From NCBI GenBank assembly GCA_034436375.1, contig DAOTVS010000152.1, forward strand, positions 1 through 44,093: a stretch of DNA of 44,093 bases, written 5' to 3'. Each line of letters starts with the position of its first letter. Positions within the stretch are counted from its first letter, which is position 1. Source of the stretch: DAOTVS01 sp034436375 (GTDB lineage Bacteria > Chloroflexota > Anaerolineae > SpSt-313). A program made the translations under genes and the position numbers. The notes beneath the pieces are model-generated. The model had not been told where the DNA came from and did not search any database. It saw nothing but the letters and a program-made list of their open reading frames with translations. Shown piece by piece: positions 30,630 to 38,679 of this stretch.

Positions 30630-31043
30630 TCAAGCGGTGCGCATCAGCGTCGTGACTGTCGGCAATGAGTTGAACATGGCGATGCCGATGGGCAGCCCGA
30701 TGATGGTCACGCACAGGAACCAGGCGATATTGGCCCACAGCAAGCTGGCCCACGAGCCGATAAAGATGAAATAGACCAGGCGCAGCAAGCAGCCCGGCTG
30801 GCGCACGCTCCGCTCGACGGCGACGATGGCGCCCCCGCGATAGCGCCACTCGACCTCGACAGCCATGGGCTTGAGCGTCAGCACCTGGGGCACGCGGTTG
30901 AGCATCCAGAGCCCTACCGGCAGCAGGATAATCGTCGCGTTGAGAATCCAGGCTGTGTTGATCCACAGGAAAGTGAGCCACCACCCAATCAGCACAAAGT
31001 AGATGGCGCGCAACAGAAAAGAGCTTGGCGGTTGTTCGATCAT
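30630..31043 (-). CDS. YccF-domain inner membrane protein
   Basis: The 137-residue protein contains two copies of the YccF repeat, each with two membrane segments. The first is around FLLRAIYFVLIGWWLTFLW and LLPVGLWMLNRVP, the second around LLRLVYFIFIGSWASLLW and IIGLPIGIAMFNSLP. The role of YccF is unknown. A Mg2+/envelope-stress type context is suggested by the downstream coiled-coil and SPFH genes, which are 60 and 600 bases away on the same strand. The chosen ATG follows GGGGGG; the frame is open much further upstream. Confidence 0.85.
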   Translation of the reverse strand: MIEQPPSSFLLRAIYFVLIGWWLTFLWINTAWILNATIILLPVGLWMLNRVPQVLTLKPMAVEVEWRYRGGAIVAVERSVRQPGCLLRLVYFIFIGSWASLLWANIAWFLCVTIIGLPIGIAMFNSLPTVTTLMRTA

Positions 31044-31135
31044 GTTGGCCCCCCAGGTAAGGCCGCCTACCCGGCGGCCTTTTGTGCATACCTGATCGTT
31101 ATACGCAGGCGCGCCGCCAGGGTTGCGTGCCCTTG

Positions 31136-31164
31136 ATTTTACACCAAGCCACTCGAGCACACAA
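31136..31164 (-). promoter_or_regulatory. promoter of the YccF/coiled-coil/SPFH operon
   Basis: On the minus strand TTGTGT (31164-31159), 17 bases, TAAAAT (31141-31136). It lies about 90 bases upstream of the YccF gene. Confidence 0.55.
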
Positions 31165-31203
31165 AGCGTTAAGCGGCGCTGCCTCAAGTGACGGGCCTGA
31201 TCG

Positions 31204-31234
31204 GGTGCAGTTCACCGATGGGGTGAACTGCACC
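31204..31234. repeat. 13-bp perfect inverted repeat
   Basis: GGTGCAGTTCACC (31204-31216) and GGTGAACTGCACC (31222-31234) with a five-base loop. It lies in the 510-base gap between two minus-strand operons. The flanking CCTGATC is directly repeated on both sides. The rest of 31240-31490 shows no gene. Confidence 0.7.
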
Positions 31235-31490
31235 TGGCCTGATCAACCAGCTTGAGCGGCTGAAGCCCGCTGCTACGAGGCCCTTCGTGAGGCGGCGCAG
31301 TATGCAGCGGTTCTTGTGGGTGCCAGCCGTAGGGAGCAGCGCACAGCAGGGAATCCTGCTCACTCTACGGCCAAGCTTCTGAGCAGCCGCCTGTACGGCA
31401 TGGCGATTCTGGCCTTGGGGGGCGAGTTGTGTCCATATCGCAATGGCGGCTCGGACGGGGCTTGGCCTCCCACCCAACTGCCACAAGAGC

Positions 31491-31522
31491 GAGCCTCCGG
31501 CGCAGCACTTTGCCGGAGGCTC
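31491..31522 (-). terminator. hairpin ending the UROD/ABC operon
   Basis: GAGCCTCCGGC (31491-31501) pairs perfectly with GCCGGAGGCTC (31512-31522), about 33 bases after the last stop codon of the operon. The minus-strand continuation is GCTCTTG, so only a weak T-run. Confidence 0.6.
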
Positions 31523-31554
31523 AAGGGGTGGGATCTCTTGCCGAGAGGGGGCCG

Positions 31555-32727
31555 CTACCCCCCCAACTCGATGCAGCGCCGGCGGTAGTAAAGGTAATCC
31601 TGGTAGGGCACTTCGGCCGGCACACCGTGATCGCAGGTAGGGATATAGCCGCCGCGTGCGCGCATGACGGGCAGGATGCGCTCCACCATCTGGTCGATGG
31701 CTTTGCGGCCTTCAGCCAGCACCCGCTTATCGATGCCACCAAAGATGGCCAGGTCGGGGTACTGGCGGCCGATCTCGACGACGTCACAGCCCGAGGCCAC
31801 CTCAAAGGGGCTCATGATATCCATGCCGATTTCCCGATAGAGGGGAATGACGGGGTTGGCAAAGCCATCGGTATCGATCTGGATATAAAGATGGCGGGCC
31901 GGGTCGAGCTGGCGCCGCTTGATATTGGTGATGAGCTGCTGATAGTAGGGAAAGAAGAACTTTCGGATCATATCAGGCGCGATCAAGGGGCCGCTCTTGT
32001 AGCAGATATCCTCCGATATAAACAACTCGTCGATGGTCACGTGCTCCTGGTGGCGGGCGATGACCGCATCGGCCAGGGCGAGCCAGGTCTGCATCATATC
32101 GTGGATTACATCGGGCATGTCGTAAAAGGCATACATCATCTTTTCGGTGCCGATCATGCTCCGCAGATACATGCCGCCGCCGCTGATGGTCTGCTGGATG
32201 ATCATGCCCTGCCCTGCGGCAGCGCGGGCGCGGGCCATGCGCTCAGGCAGGTCCTGATAGCGCGCTGGGGTGGCCGGGTCCAGGCGCCACTTGACGTTTT
32301 CCTCCCAGGTCCTGCGGTCCTTGACAGCGCACTCGAGATATTCGGGCATAAAGCCGTTGCGGCGGCCCTTGAAGAAGAGCACACGCCGGCCGGCGAAATC
32401 CTGCTCGACCTCATAGTCGCCGCGGTCCTCGATCACCTTAACCTCAAAGGCGGGCTCGAGGGCCGGCTCGGTCCAGCCCAACTGGCCCAAAGCCAGGTGC
32501 CCGGGCGGATCATAGTCAAAGAGCGCCGCGAAATCCTCCCAGGAGTTACATTCCGGCATGCCCTGCTGCGCCCAGGCCTCCAGCGAGTAAAAACCAAACT
32601 CGCGGCGGAAAAGGGGAGCGCCGGGCACACGGGCGTAGGTATCGCGCAGCTTGCGGGCAGAAGGCGCCATCTTTTCGCGGGGCAGCAGCGCGTGGATGCC
32701 GTCTTGCAGCAGGTTATTCTCGGTCAT
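31555..32727 (-). CDS. uroporphyrinogen decarboxylase (UROD) family protein
   Basis: The 390-residue protein matches the UROD/COG0407 fold seen in uncharacterised proteins of sugar operons. Visible features are ELFISEDICYKSGPLIAPDMIR, IQIDTDGFANPVIPLYREIGMDIMSPFE, FGGIDKRVLAEG and GGYIPTCDHGVPAEV. True MtaA/MtbA methyltransferases have a His-x-Cys zinc site where this has Asp-x-Asp, so a corrinoid-dependent reaction is possible but not shown. It does not look like the haem-pathway enzyme. AGAGGG lies before the ATG. It follows the hydrolase gene after ten bases and is the last gene of the operon. Confidence 0.8.
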   Translation of the reverse strand: MTENNLLQDGIHALLPREKMAPSARKLRDTYARVPGAPLFRREFGFYSLEAWAQQGMPECNSWEDFAALFDYDPPGHLALGQLGWTEPALEPAFEVKVIEDRGDYEVEQDFAGRRVLFFKGRRNGFMPEYLECAVKDRRTWEENVKWRLDPATPARYQDLPERMARARAAAGQGMIIQQTISGGGMYLRSMIGTEKMMYAFYDMPDVIHDMMQTWLALADAVIARHQEHVTIDELFISEDICYKSGPLIAPDMIRKFFFPYYQQLITNIKRRQLDPARHLYIQIDTDGFANPVIPLYREIGMDIMSPFEVASGCDVVEIGRQYPDLAIFGGIDKRVLAEGRKAIDQMVERILPVMRARGGYIPTCDHGVPAEVPYQDYLYYRRRCIELGG

Positions 32728-32737
32728 CAGGTCCCTC

Positions 32738-33790
32738 TCAGCGTCGTAGCCAGCGATCCAGCCAGGGCAGGGCCTGGACGCCGTGCCAGACGTGCTCACC
32801 CTCAAAGATGTCGATGGCCAGCCGGTCCTCGGCACCGAGGAGGGCGTAGGCCCGGCGGGTGATCTCGTATTGCTCCTGGACGTTGACGATGCCGCGCGGG
32901 CCGTTGAGGCCATCCTTGGTGCCCGCTTCGATGAGGAAGGGGCGGGGGGCAATGAGGGCGCCCAGATCGCCCATGTCGGCGTTTTCCCACAGATGCGGCA
33001 CATAGTTGCAATCGCAGTTGCCAGAGAGGTGGATCAGGGCATCGCTCACCCCGTAAAAGTAGCCGCTATCTACGAACAGGTCCACGCGGTCATCGAGGGC
33101 CGTCAGGTAGATGCCCTGCAGGCCCCCGCCGGAAAGGCCGATGCAGCCGATGGGCTGACCCTGCGTTTCGGGGCGCGTCTCGACGTAATCGATCAGGCGC
33201 ATCAGGTCCCAGGCCCACATGCCGGCCACGGTGAGCCCTAAGGGCAGGGCCATGTGGGCAAGCTGGTGGCAGGAGGACTCAAATAACTGCCCGGGCCCCT
33301 GGTAAAGCGACTCTCGCCGCTCGCCAAAGCCGCGCGCATCAGGGCAAAAGACGACATAGCCGCGGCGCACGGCTTGCACGCCGTAATCATAGTTGTGCAG
33401 GGCGATCCTCTCAGCCACACCCGGCACCTCCACGCAACCTGCCGGGCAGAGCTTGCCGCCGGAGCCGTGGCCGTGGGGGGCGAGCACGGCCGGTGCGGCG
33501 CCCTGCAGCCCATCGGGGATGAGGACGTAAAGGGGCATGGTCACGCCGGGCTCGGTATCGATCTCGACCCGCTCGCGGCGATAGCCATCGCGCTGCACCG
33601 TCTCTGTGAGGCGCGGGTTCAGGGGCGCCGGGACCATGCGATCGACGCCCAAAAGCCGGCGCAGCGTGCCGCGCAACTCGGCGCGCCAGATGCGGTATTC
33701 CTCCAGGTTGCGGGCGCGAAAGCCCAGGCGCCGGTTGTTGGCGCGGAAACGAGATTGCAGGTAATCCTCACAGGGGAAAAAGTGGGACAA
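32738..33790 (-). CDS. alpha/beta hydrolase (acetyl-xylan-esterase/dienelactone-hydrolase-like)
   Basis: The 350-residue protein has an alpha/beta-hydrolase core with nucleophile Ser220 in GLSGGGLQG, a probable acid Asp in EAGTKDGLNG (about 290) and His in FEGEHVWHG (about 337). HGHGSGG (106-112) would form the oxyanion region. The N-terminal 60 residues resemble those of abhydrolase_7 proteins from polysaccharide operons. It could remove acyl groups from an imported sugar. The start is TTG, five bases after a perfect GGAGGTGA; the nearest ATG further up lacks any site. No signal peptide. Confidence 0.82.
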   Translation of the reverse strand: MSHFFPCEDYLQSRFRANNRRLGFRARNLEEYRIWRAELRGTLRRLLGVDRMVPAPLNPRLTETVQRDGYRRERVEIDTEPGVTMPLYVLIPDGLQGAAPAVLAPHGHGSGGKLCPAGCVEVPGVAERIALHNYDYGVQAVRRGYVVFCPDARGFGERRESLYQGPGQLFESSCHQLAHMALPLGLTVAGMWAWDLMRLIDYVETRPETQGQPIGCIGLSGGGLQGIYLTALDDRVDLFVDSGYFYGVSDALIHLSGNCDCNYVPHLWENADMGDLGALIAPRPFLIEAGTKDGLNGPRGIVNVQEQYEITRRAYALLGAEDRLAIDIFEGEHVWHGVQALPWLDRWLRR

Positions 33791-33822
33791 GGTTTCACCT
33801 CCGATGATACGTGATGCATAAT

Positions 33823-33950
33823 AAGTAAACCGTAGTAAGTAAGGTTGCCATCTCGGCATTTGTATAACTCAACAGCGTGCCTTTCCTGAGCGACCTTTCG
33901 TAGAGCAACGCTCCTGTCACCATGGCGACCTTACTTATTACGGTTTACTT
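33823..33950. repeat. 128-bp element bounded by ~29-bp inverted repeats
   Basis: AAGTAAACCGTAGTAAGTAA (33823 onward) to GCCAT at 33851 is repeated inverted at 33922-33950 with about two or three differences. The 70-base interior has no gene. It occupies nearly all of the gap between a UROD gene and the hydrolase gene within the operon. It may be a MITE-like insertion or an intra-operon processing element. Confidence 0.7.
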
Positions 33951-33956
33951 AATGGA

Positions 33957-35108
33957 TCACAGCCAACCTGTCAGTCTGGCCAGCAAGCGTGTGTATTCGA
34001 CAAAGTTGGGCCACGAAACGTCGGCCGGCACGCCGTGATCGCAGGAGGGGATAAAGCCGCCCTCCTCGAGCAGCGGCGGCACGACGCGCAGCACTTCCGC
34101 GCGCAGGGTCTCACCTCCGGCTGCCATGGCGCGCTTGTCAATGCCACCGATATAGGCCATCTGCCGGCCAAAGCGGCGGCGGTAGGCGACAATATCGTTG
34201 CCGGCGGCGACCTCGATGGGGTTGCAGCAATTGATGCCGGCCTCGATCCAGAGGGGGATCAGGTCGGCAATGTAGCCATCTGAATCCATGTTGACGATGG
34301 GGCAGCCCGAGGCGCGGATGGCCTGCGCCCACTTGCGCCAGGTTGGCAGCAGGAAGCGGCGGGCCATAGCCGGCGAGACCATGCTGTGGGCCTTGTAGGC
34401 CATATCTTCCGAGATCATGACGCTATCGAGCTGGACTCGCTCGAGGATCGGCTGCAGGGTCTGCAGGACGAAATCGGCCCAAAAGTCAATCATCTCCTGC
34501 ACCCATTCAGGCTCGTCGGCCATCAGGATGCAGAGGTTCTCAAAACCCAGCCACTCGCGCAGCTGCCAAAAGGGGCCATTGATGCCGATCTGCACCACAT
34601 AATCGCGCTCGCGCAGCTGCTGGCAGCGCTCCTCGAAATCGGCGGGGAAGCGCTGCGGGTCGCGCGGGTTGTAGCGCCAGCGGATCCGTTCCTCGAAATC
34701 CTGCCGGGTCTGCACCGGGAAGCGATGCCACTTGCGGGTGACGAAATCTTTGGCCGAGCGGATATAGGTATAGTCATAGGTATCGGAGATCTCGGTGATG
34801 GCGCCCATCCAATCCTGGACGATATAGTGGCCGTCACGGTGCTCCAGCACCTTTTCCTCAAAGGTGGGGATCATCTTGAACGACACGCCCAGGCCCCCAT
34901 GGGGATGGGCGGGCGGGCGAGGAATGCCGAGCACCCCCAACAAATAGTCGTACCAGTCAGCGCCCTCCGGCAGCCCCTGTTGGCGCCAGGCAGCCAGGGT
35001 CGATTCGCGCGGGCCGCCCGGCTCCAGGGGCACGCGGTCGGGCTTTCCAAAGAGGAGCGCCGCCCGAAAGCGCTCACGATCCGTCCAGGAACGAGCCTTG
35101 TCTGTCAT
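33957..35108 (-). CDS. uroporphyrinogen decarboxylase (UROD) family protein
   Basis: The 383-residue protein is a paralogue of the one at 31555-32727. It shows SVMISEDMAYKAHSMVSPAMARR, VNMDSDGYIADLIPLWIEAGINCCNPIEVAAG, IGGIDKRAMAAGG and GFIPSCDHGVPADVSWPNFVEY. As in its neighbour, Asp-x-Asp replaces the His-x-Cys zinc motif of known methylcobamide methyltransferases, while Cys-x-His before GVPAD is kept in both. It begins four bases after the permease stop (GAGG inside the permease end), so it is translated with the transporter. A role in handling the transported sugar is inferred. Confidence 0.8.
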   Translation of the reverse strand: MTDKARSWTDRERFRAALLFGKPDRVPLEPGGPRESTLAAWRQQGLPEGADWYDYLLGVLGIPRPPAHPHGGLGVSFKMIPTFEEKVLEHRDGHYIVQDWMGAITEISDTYDYTYIRSAKDFVTRKWHRFPVQTRQDFEERIRWRYNPRDPQRFPADFEERCQQLRERDYVVQIGINGPFWQLREWLGFENLCILMADEPEWVQEMIDFWADFVLQTLQPILERVQLDSVMISEDMAYKAHSMVSPAMARRFLLPTWRKWAQAIRASGCPIVNMDSDGYIADLIPLWIEAGINCCNPIEVAAGNDIVAYRRRFGRQMAYIGGIDKRAMAAGGETLRAEVLRVVPPLLEEGGFIPSCDHGVPADVSWPNFVEYTRLLARLTGWL

Positions 35109-35112
35109 AGCC

Positions 35113-36027
35113 TCATTTGCCGCCATAGTAAACCAGGCGCCCGGAAACCTTGAAGAGGATCGCGGTGAAAAAGACGATGATGATAAAGAGCACCCAGGCC
35201 TGGGCAGAAGCATAGCCCATCTTGAAGAAGCGGAAGGCGCTCTGCCACAGGTAGATGGACATCATCAGGGTTGAGTCGGCGGGTGAGCCGGAGCCCCCGG
35301 TCATCACATGGACCTCGGTAAAGTATTGGACTGCTCCGATCAGGCCGGTGATGACGTTGAACAGGATCACCGGGCTGATCATGGGCAGGGTGATATGCCA
35401 GATTTGGGCCGTCGTGCCCGCGCCATCGAGCTGTGCGGCCTCGATCAGCTCGCGCGGCACATCCTGCAACGATGCCAGGTAAATCACGACCGCACCGCCG
35501 ACGCCCCACAGGCTCATGAAGATGAGGGCCGGCTTGGACCACTCTGGGCTGCCCAGCCAGCCGGGGCCACGGATGCCGACGAGGGAGAGCACAAAGTTCA
35601 CCACGCCATTGCGCGGGTTGAACATCCACAACCAGACGATAGCGGTCGCCACCACCGGTGTGATGCTGGGCAGGTAGTAGATGGTGCGGAAGAAGGAGAG
35701 CCCGCGCACCTTCATGTTGAGCAGCATGGCCAAGAGAATGCCGGTGATGGTGCCCAGGGGCACTGCCAGGAGGGCATAGTAAGCTGTATTGTAGAGCGAG
35801 GTCAAGAAGCGCGGGTCTTGGAAGAGGTTATAGTAGTTCTTGAGCCCGATGAACCGGGGCGTCTCCAGCACCGGGTAAAAGGTGAGGCTGTAGTAGAACG
35901 ACATGATGAACGGGTAGATGCGGAACGCCAGAAAGCCCAGGACCCAGGGTGAGATAAACAAGAGGCCGGTGACGAGGCCCTGGCGCTGCTCGCGGGTGAT
36001 CCCTTGCCACGATTTGGATACGGCCAT
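35113..36027 (-). CDS. sugar ABC transporter permease (MalF/UgpA type)
   Basis: The 304-residue permease has six membrane segments and the ABC coupling (EAA) loop VPRELIEAAQLDGAGTTAQI...LPMISPV (about 195-225). It belongs to the carbohydrate uptake CUT1 family and pairs with the MalG-type permease encoded just upstream. The ATG lies five bases after the previous stop and follows GGGGTGAT. No ATPase gene is present; in CUT1 systems one shared MsmX-like ATPase often serves several transporters. Confidence 0.93.
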   Translation of the reverse strand: MAVSKSWQGITREQRQGLVTGLLFISPWVLGFLAFRIYPFIMSFYYSLTFYPVLETPRFIGLKNYYNLFQDPRFLTSLYNTAYYALLAVPLGTITGILLAMLLNMKVRGLSFFRTIYYLPSITPVVATAIVWLWMFNPRNGVVNFVLSLVGIRGPGWLGSPEWSKPALIFMSLWGVGGAVVIYLASLQDVPRELIEAAQLDGAGTTAQIWHITLPMISPVILFNVITGLIGAVQYFTEVHVMTGGSGSPADSTLMMSIYLWQSAFRFFKMGYASAQAWVLFIIIVFFTAILFKVSGRLVYYGGK

Positions 36028-36032
36028 CTTTA

Positions 36033-36935
36033 TCACCCCTTCAACCCGGTGAGCGCGATGCCCTCGATAAACGTGCGCTGGGCAAAGAAGAACAGCACGA
36101 TGATCGGCACCACACTCATGCAGGTCGCGGCCATGATCCAGGCGAAATTGCTAAAGCCATAACTTGACTGCATGTTGGCGATGCCCAGTGAGATGGTATA
36201 GAGCGCCTTGTCGTTCAGGTAGATCAGCGGGCCGAAATAGTCGTTCCAGCTGCCGATGAACTGGAAGAGGGCGACCACCGCCAGGGCCGGCCGGGCCAGG
36301 GGCAGCACGATGCGCGTAAAGATGCCGAACTCGGATGCGCCATCTACGCGGGCCGCATCGGAGATCTCTACCGGCAGGCCCATCAGGAATTGCCGCAGCA
36401 GAAAGATGAAGAACGGGCTGCCCAGGAAGGTCGGCACGATCAGGGGCAGGTAGGTGTTGACCCAGTTGATCTTGCGGAAGAGCACGTAGAGGGGGATAAA
36501 GGTGACAAACCCGGGCAGGATCATGGTGGCGAGCACGATGGCGAACACGATCTCGCGGCCGGGCCAGCGCACGCGGGCAAACCCATACGCAGCCAACGCG
36601 TTGGAAGCGACGGCGCCGATGACCGAGGGCACAGTCACGACCAGGGTGTTGCCCAGATACTGAGAGAATGCGGCCTGCTGGAAGGCAGCGATATAATTAT
36701 CCCAACGGATGGGGTGTGGGATCCAGATGGGGGGCCAGACCACCAGCTCCTGCGGGTTCTTGAGCGAAGTTGAGATCATCCACACCCAGGGGAGGATGAA
36801 AAATCCGGAGAGCAAGATGAGCGTCCCATATTTCAGTGCCCCGACAACAACGATGGCCAGGGTGATTTGTAGTGGCCTCTTGTGGCGCGGCACAGTGCGG
36901 CCACTGGTGGCTGCGGTCTGCTGCGCAACGGACAC
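36033..36935 (-). CDS. sugar ABC transporter permease (MalG/UgpE type)
   Basis: The 300-residue permease has six membrane segments, the EAA loop LPVEISDAARVDGASEFGIF...LPLARPAL (about 190-220), and the ending FIEGIALTGLKG, typical of MalG-type proteins (…GxVKG). The start is a GTG six bases after AAGGAGG; the open frame extends upstream without a site. The order solute-binding protein, MalG-type, MalF-type is reversed from the usual MalF-MalG order. A strong hairpin lies between it and the upstream binding-protein gene. Confidence 0.93.
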   Translation of the reverse strand: MSVAQQTAATSGRTVPRHKRPLQITLAIVVVGALKYGTLILLSGFFILPWVWMISTSLKNPQELVVWPPIWIPHPIRWDNYIAAFQQAAFSQYLGNTLVVTVPSVIGAVASNALAAYGFARVRWPGREIVFAIVLATMILPGFVTFIPLYVLFRKINWVNTYLPLIVPTFLGSPFFIFLLRQFLMGLPVEISDAARVDGASEFGIFTRIVLPLARPALAVVALFQFIGSWNDYFGPLIYLNDKALYTISLGIANMQSSYGFSNFAWIMAATCMSVVPIIVLFFFAQRTFIEGIALTGLKG

Positions 36936-37038
36936 GTTGACCTCCTTGGAACCCGGGATGGGCTGCCTGCGCCGTGGCTGAAGTTCTCCATAGCGCCGTC
37001 TACAGCCCATTGGGTCCCGGCACCTGTTAGAACATGAC

Positions 37039-37065
37039 GGGGTGGGGAGGGCTGCTCCCCACCCC
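37039..37065 (-). other. intra-operon hairpin between solute-binding protein and permease genes
   Basis: GGGGTGGGGAG (37039-37049) and CTCCCCACCCC (37055-37065) form an 11-bp perfect stem, 13 bases after the binding-protein stop. No T-run. Such hairpins after binding-protein genes commonly protect the upstream message and give excess binding protein. Confidence 0.7.
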
Positions 37066-37077
37066 TTGCGTGCGCGA

Positions 37078-38526
37078 TCAGCCTTGCTTGTTGGCGAACC
37101 AGTCGTCCAGTTCCTTCTGAGCCTGCTCTTGCACAAAGTCCAGCGCTTCCTTGGGCGTCTTTTCGCCCAGGCGCGCCTTTTCCCACTCGGCGCCCATCAT
37201 GCTCTGATAGGAGTCAGCAGTCGGGATCTTGGGCGGGAACAGGTAATAGTCTGAGTGGAACAGGTCCTGCAGGAAAACGTTATCATAGCCGGGGCAGGCG
37301 CCCGTAACTTCTTGCTTGAACTTGGGCCAATCGAGGATCTGTTCCGAAACCGGGCCGTTGACGCACTGCCAGGTGGTGAAGAGGCTGGTGTAGACATCCT
37401 TATCGCCCGTCGCGCCGGTCATCGTGCCAATCACATCCCAGGCTGCGGCCGGGTCTTTGGAGCCCTTGGGGATGATCCAGCCGTCGCCGTAGGTGTACAT
37501 GCCCTTCTTGGCCACGCCTGCCGGCCCGGGGTAGGGCCACACGGTGAACTCAAAGCCTTCCGGCTTGTAGAGCTTGAGCGTGTTGAACTGCCAGGGGCCG
37601 GTGACCAGGGTGGCGCGCAGGCCGGAGAGGAAGGGGTCATTGCCGGCGGAGCGCTCGCCGCGGCCCTGCAGCGAAGCGTAGAAATCCTGCAGCTTCTGCG
37701 GCCCGATCTTTTTCCAGCGCGTGCACAGCCACTCGAGGGCCTTGACGTTGTTCTCATGGTTGGCGGTGATCTTCTTGCCGTCCTCCGAGACATACTGGCC
37801 GAGGAAACGGGCCGTAATCACGGATTCCCATGTCATGTCGCCGCCCAGGACGTTGATGTTGCCGGCATCGTCGTAGGTGGTGAGCTTGTCGTAGATGTCA
37901 TCCAGTTCTTCGAGGGTCTTGGGCGGGGTGTTCGGATCGACGCCCTTTTCGGCGCACATCTTGGTGTTGACGAACACGCCGTAGCACTGGTTCCACATAG
38001 ATGCGTAGATGAATTTGCCCTCATAGGTGCCGAGGTCCCAGATAGCCGGGAGCATCCACTTCTTGAGCGCCTCAACCTGCTCTGGCTTGCCGATCTCGTC
38101 CAACGCCAGCACGGCATTCTGCGCCGCCAACTGGTAGGCGACGCTGGCGCCAAAGACCACGGCCGTGCCGGGCGGGGTGCCAGCCGAGATGGCGGCGAGC
38201 AGCTTTTGTGTCATGGCCTCGGGTACTACTACGTGCTTGGTAATGACCTTGTTCTGCGACTTGTTGTAGCCGTCCAGAATCTTTTCGATCTGCTTGGCGG
38301 CGTCTTCCGTCCAGCCGGTCCAAACCTCGATCTCGACGGCTTTGCCCTCGGCGGGCGCGGCGGTGGGCGCCTGGGCCGTGGGCTGCTCGGCGGCCGCAGC
38401 CTGCGTGGGGGCCGTGGTGGCTGCAGGCTGCGCAGGGGCGCAGGCGGCGACCAGGTTGGCGCTGACAGTGCCCAGGCCGACGAGCGCCATGTTGCGCAGG
38501 AACTCTCTCCGCGTAAAGCCTCGCAT
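37078..38526 (-). CDS. sugar ABC transporter solute-binding lipoprotein
   Basis: The 482-residue protein starts with a twin-arginine-type lipoprotein signal (TRREFLRNM, hydrophobic core, LVAAC with Cys29). An Ala/Pro/Thr/Gln-rich spacer follows (about 30-62), then a cluster-B/D sugar-binding domain (family SBP_bac_1), beginning IEVWTGWTEDAAKQIEKILDGYN. It would be a cell-surface receptor for an oligosaccharide and delivers it to the two permeases encoded next. AAGGAGGAGG precedes the ATG. It is the first gene of the operon down to 31555. Confidence 0.92.
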   Translation of the reverse strand: MRGFTRREFLRNMALVGLGTVSANLVAACAPAQPAATTAPTQAAAAEQPTAQAPTAAPAEGKAVEIEVWTGWTEDAAKQIEKILDGYNKSQNKVITKHVVVPEAMTQKLLAAISAGTPPGTAVVFGASVAYQLAAQNAVLALDEIGKPEQVEALKKWMLPAIWDLGTYEGKFIYASMWNQCYGVFVNTKMCAEKGVDPNTPPKTLEELDDIYDKLTTYDDAGNINVLGGDMTWESVITARFLGQYVSEDGKKITANHENNVKALEWLCTRWKKIGPQKLQDFYASLQGRGERSAGNDPFLSGLRATLVTGPWQFNTLKLYKPEGFEFTVWPYPGPAGVAKKGMYTYGDGWIIPKGSKDPAAAWDVIGTMTGATGDKDVYTSLFTTWQCVNGPVSEQILDWPKFKQEVTGACPGYDNVFLQDLFHSDYYLFPPKIPTADSYQSMMGAEWEKARLGEKTPKEALDFVQEQAQKELDDWFANKQG

Positions 38527-38572
38527 GACTTGCCTCCTCCTTGGCATAAAAGGAACAAGGGCAGTGCCCCCC

Positions 38573-38601
38573 TTGACACCCGGGGGCCCCTTCCGTACAA
38601 T
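38573..38601 (+). promoter_or_regulatory. sigma-70-type promoter of the composite regulator gene
   Basis: TTGACA (38573-38578), a 17-base spacer and TACAAT (38596-38601), 80 bases before the start at 38680. Immediately downstream, ATTATA (38606-38611) read on the minus strand is TATAAT and may be the -10 of the divergent ABC operon, although no good -35 is seen for it. Confidence 0.75.
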
Positions 38602-38679
38602 TTCCATTATATTGGAAAGGCGCCCGGTTTTGTTGGCAATTGTGTCAGCAAAGGGACTTCAGAGGGTCTTTGGAGGGAC

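Noticed and set aside
29131..30774. Plus-strand open frame of about 550 codons
   Set aside because: It is antisense to the SPFH and coiled-coil genes, which have clear domains and ribosome sites; shadow frame.
37255..38679. Plus-strand open frame continuous with the composite regulator
   Set aside because: It is antisense to the solute-binding protein gene. The regulator itself starts at 38680, where GGAGG and a promoter at 38573-38601 are present.
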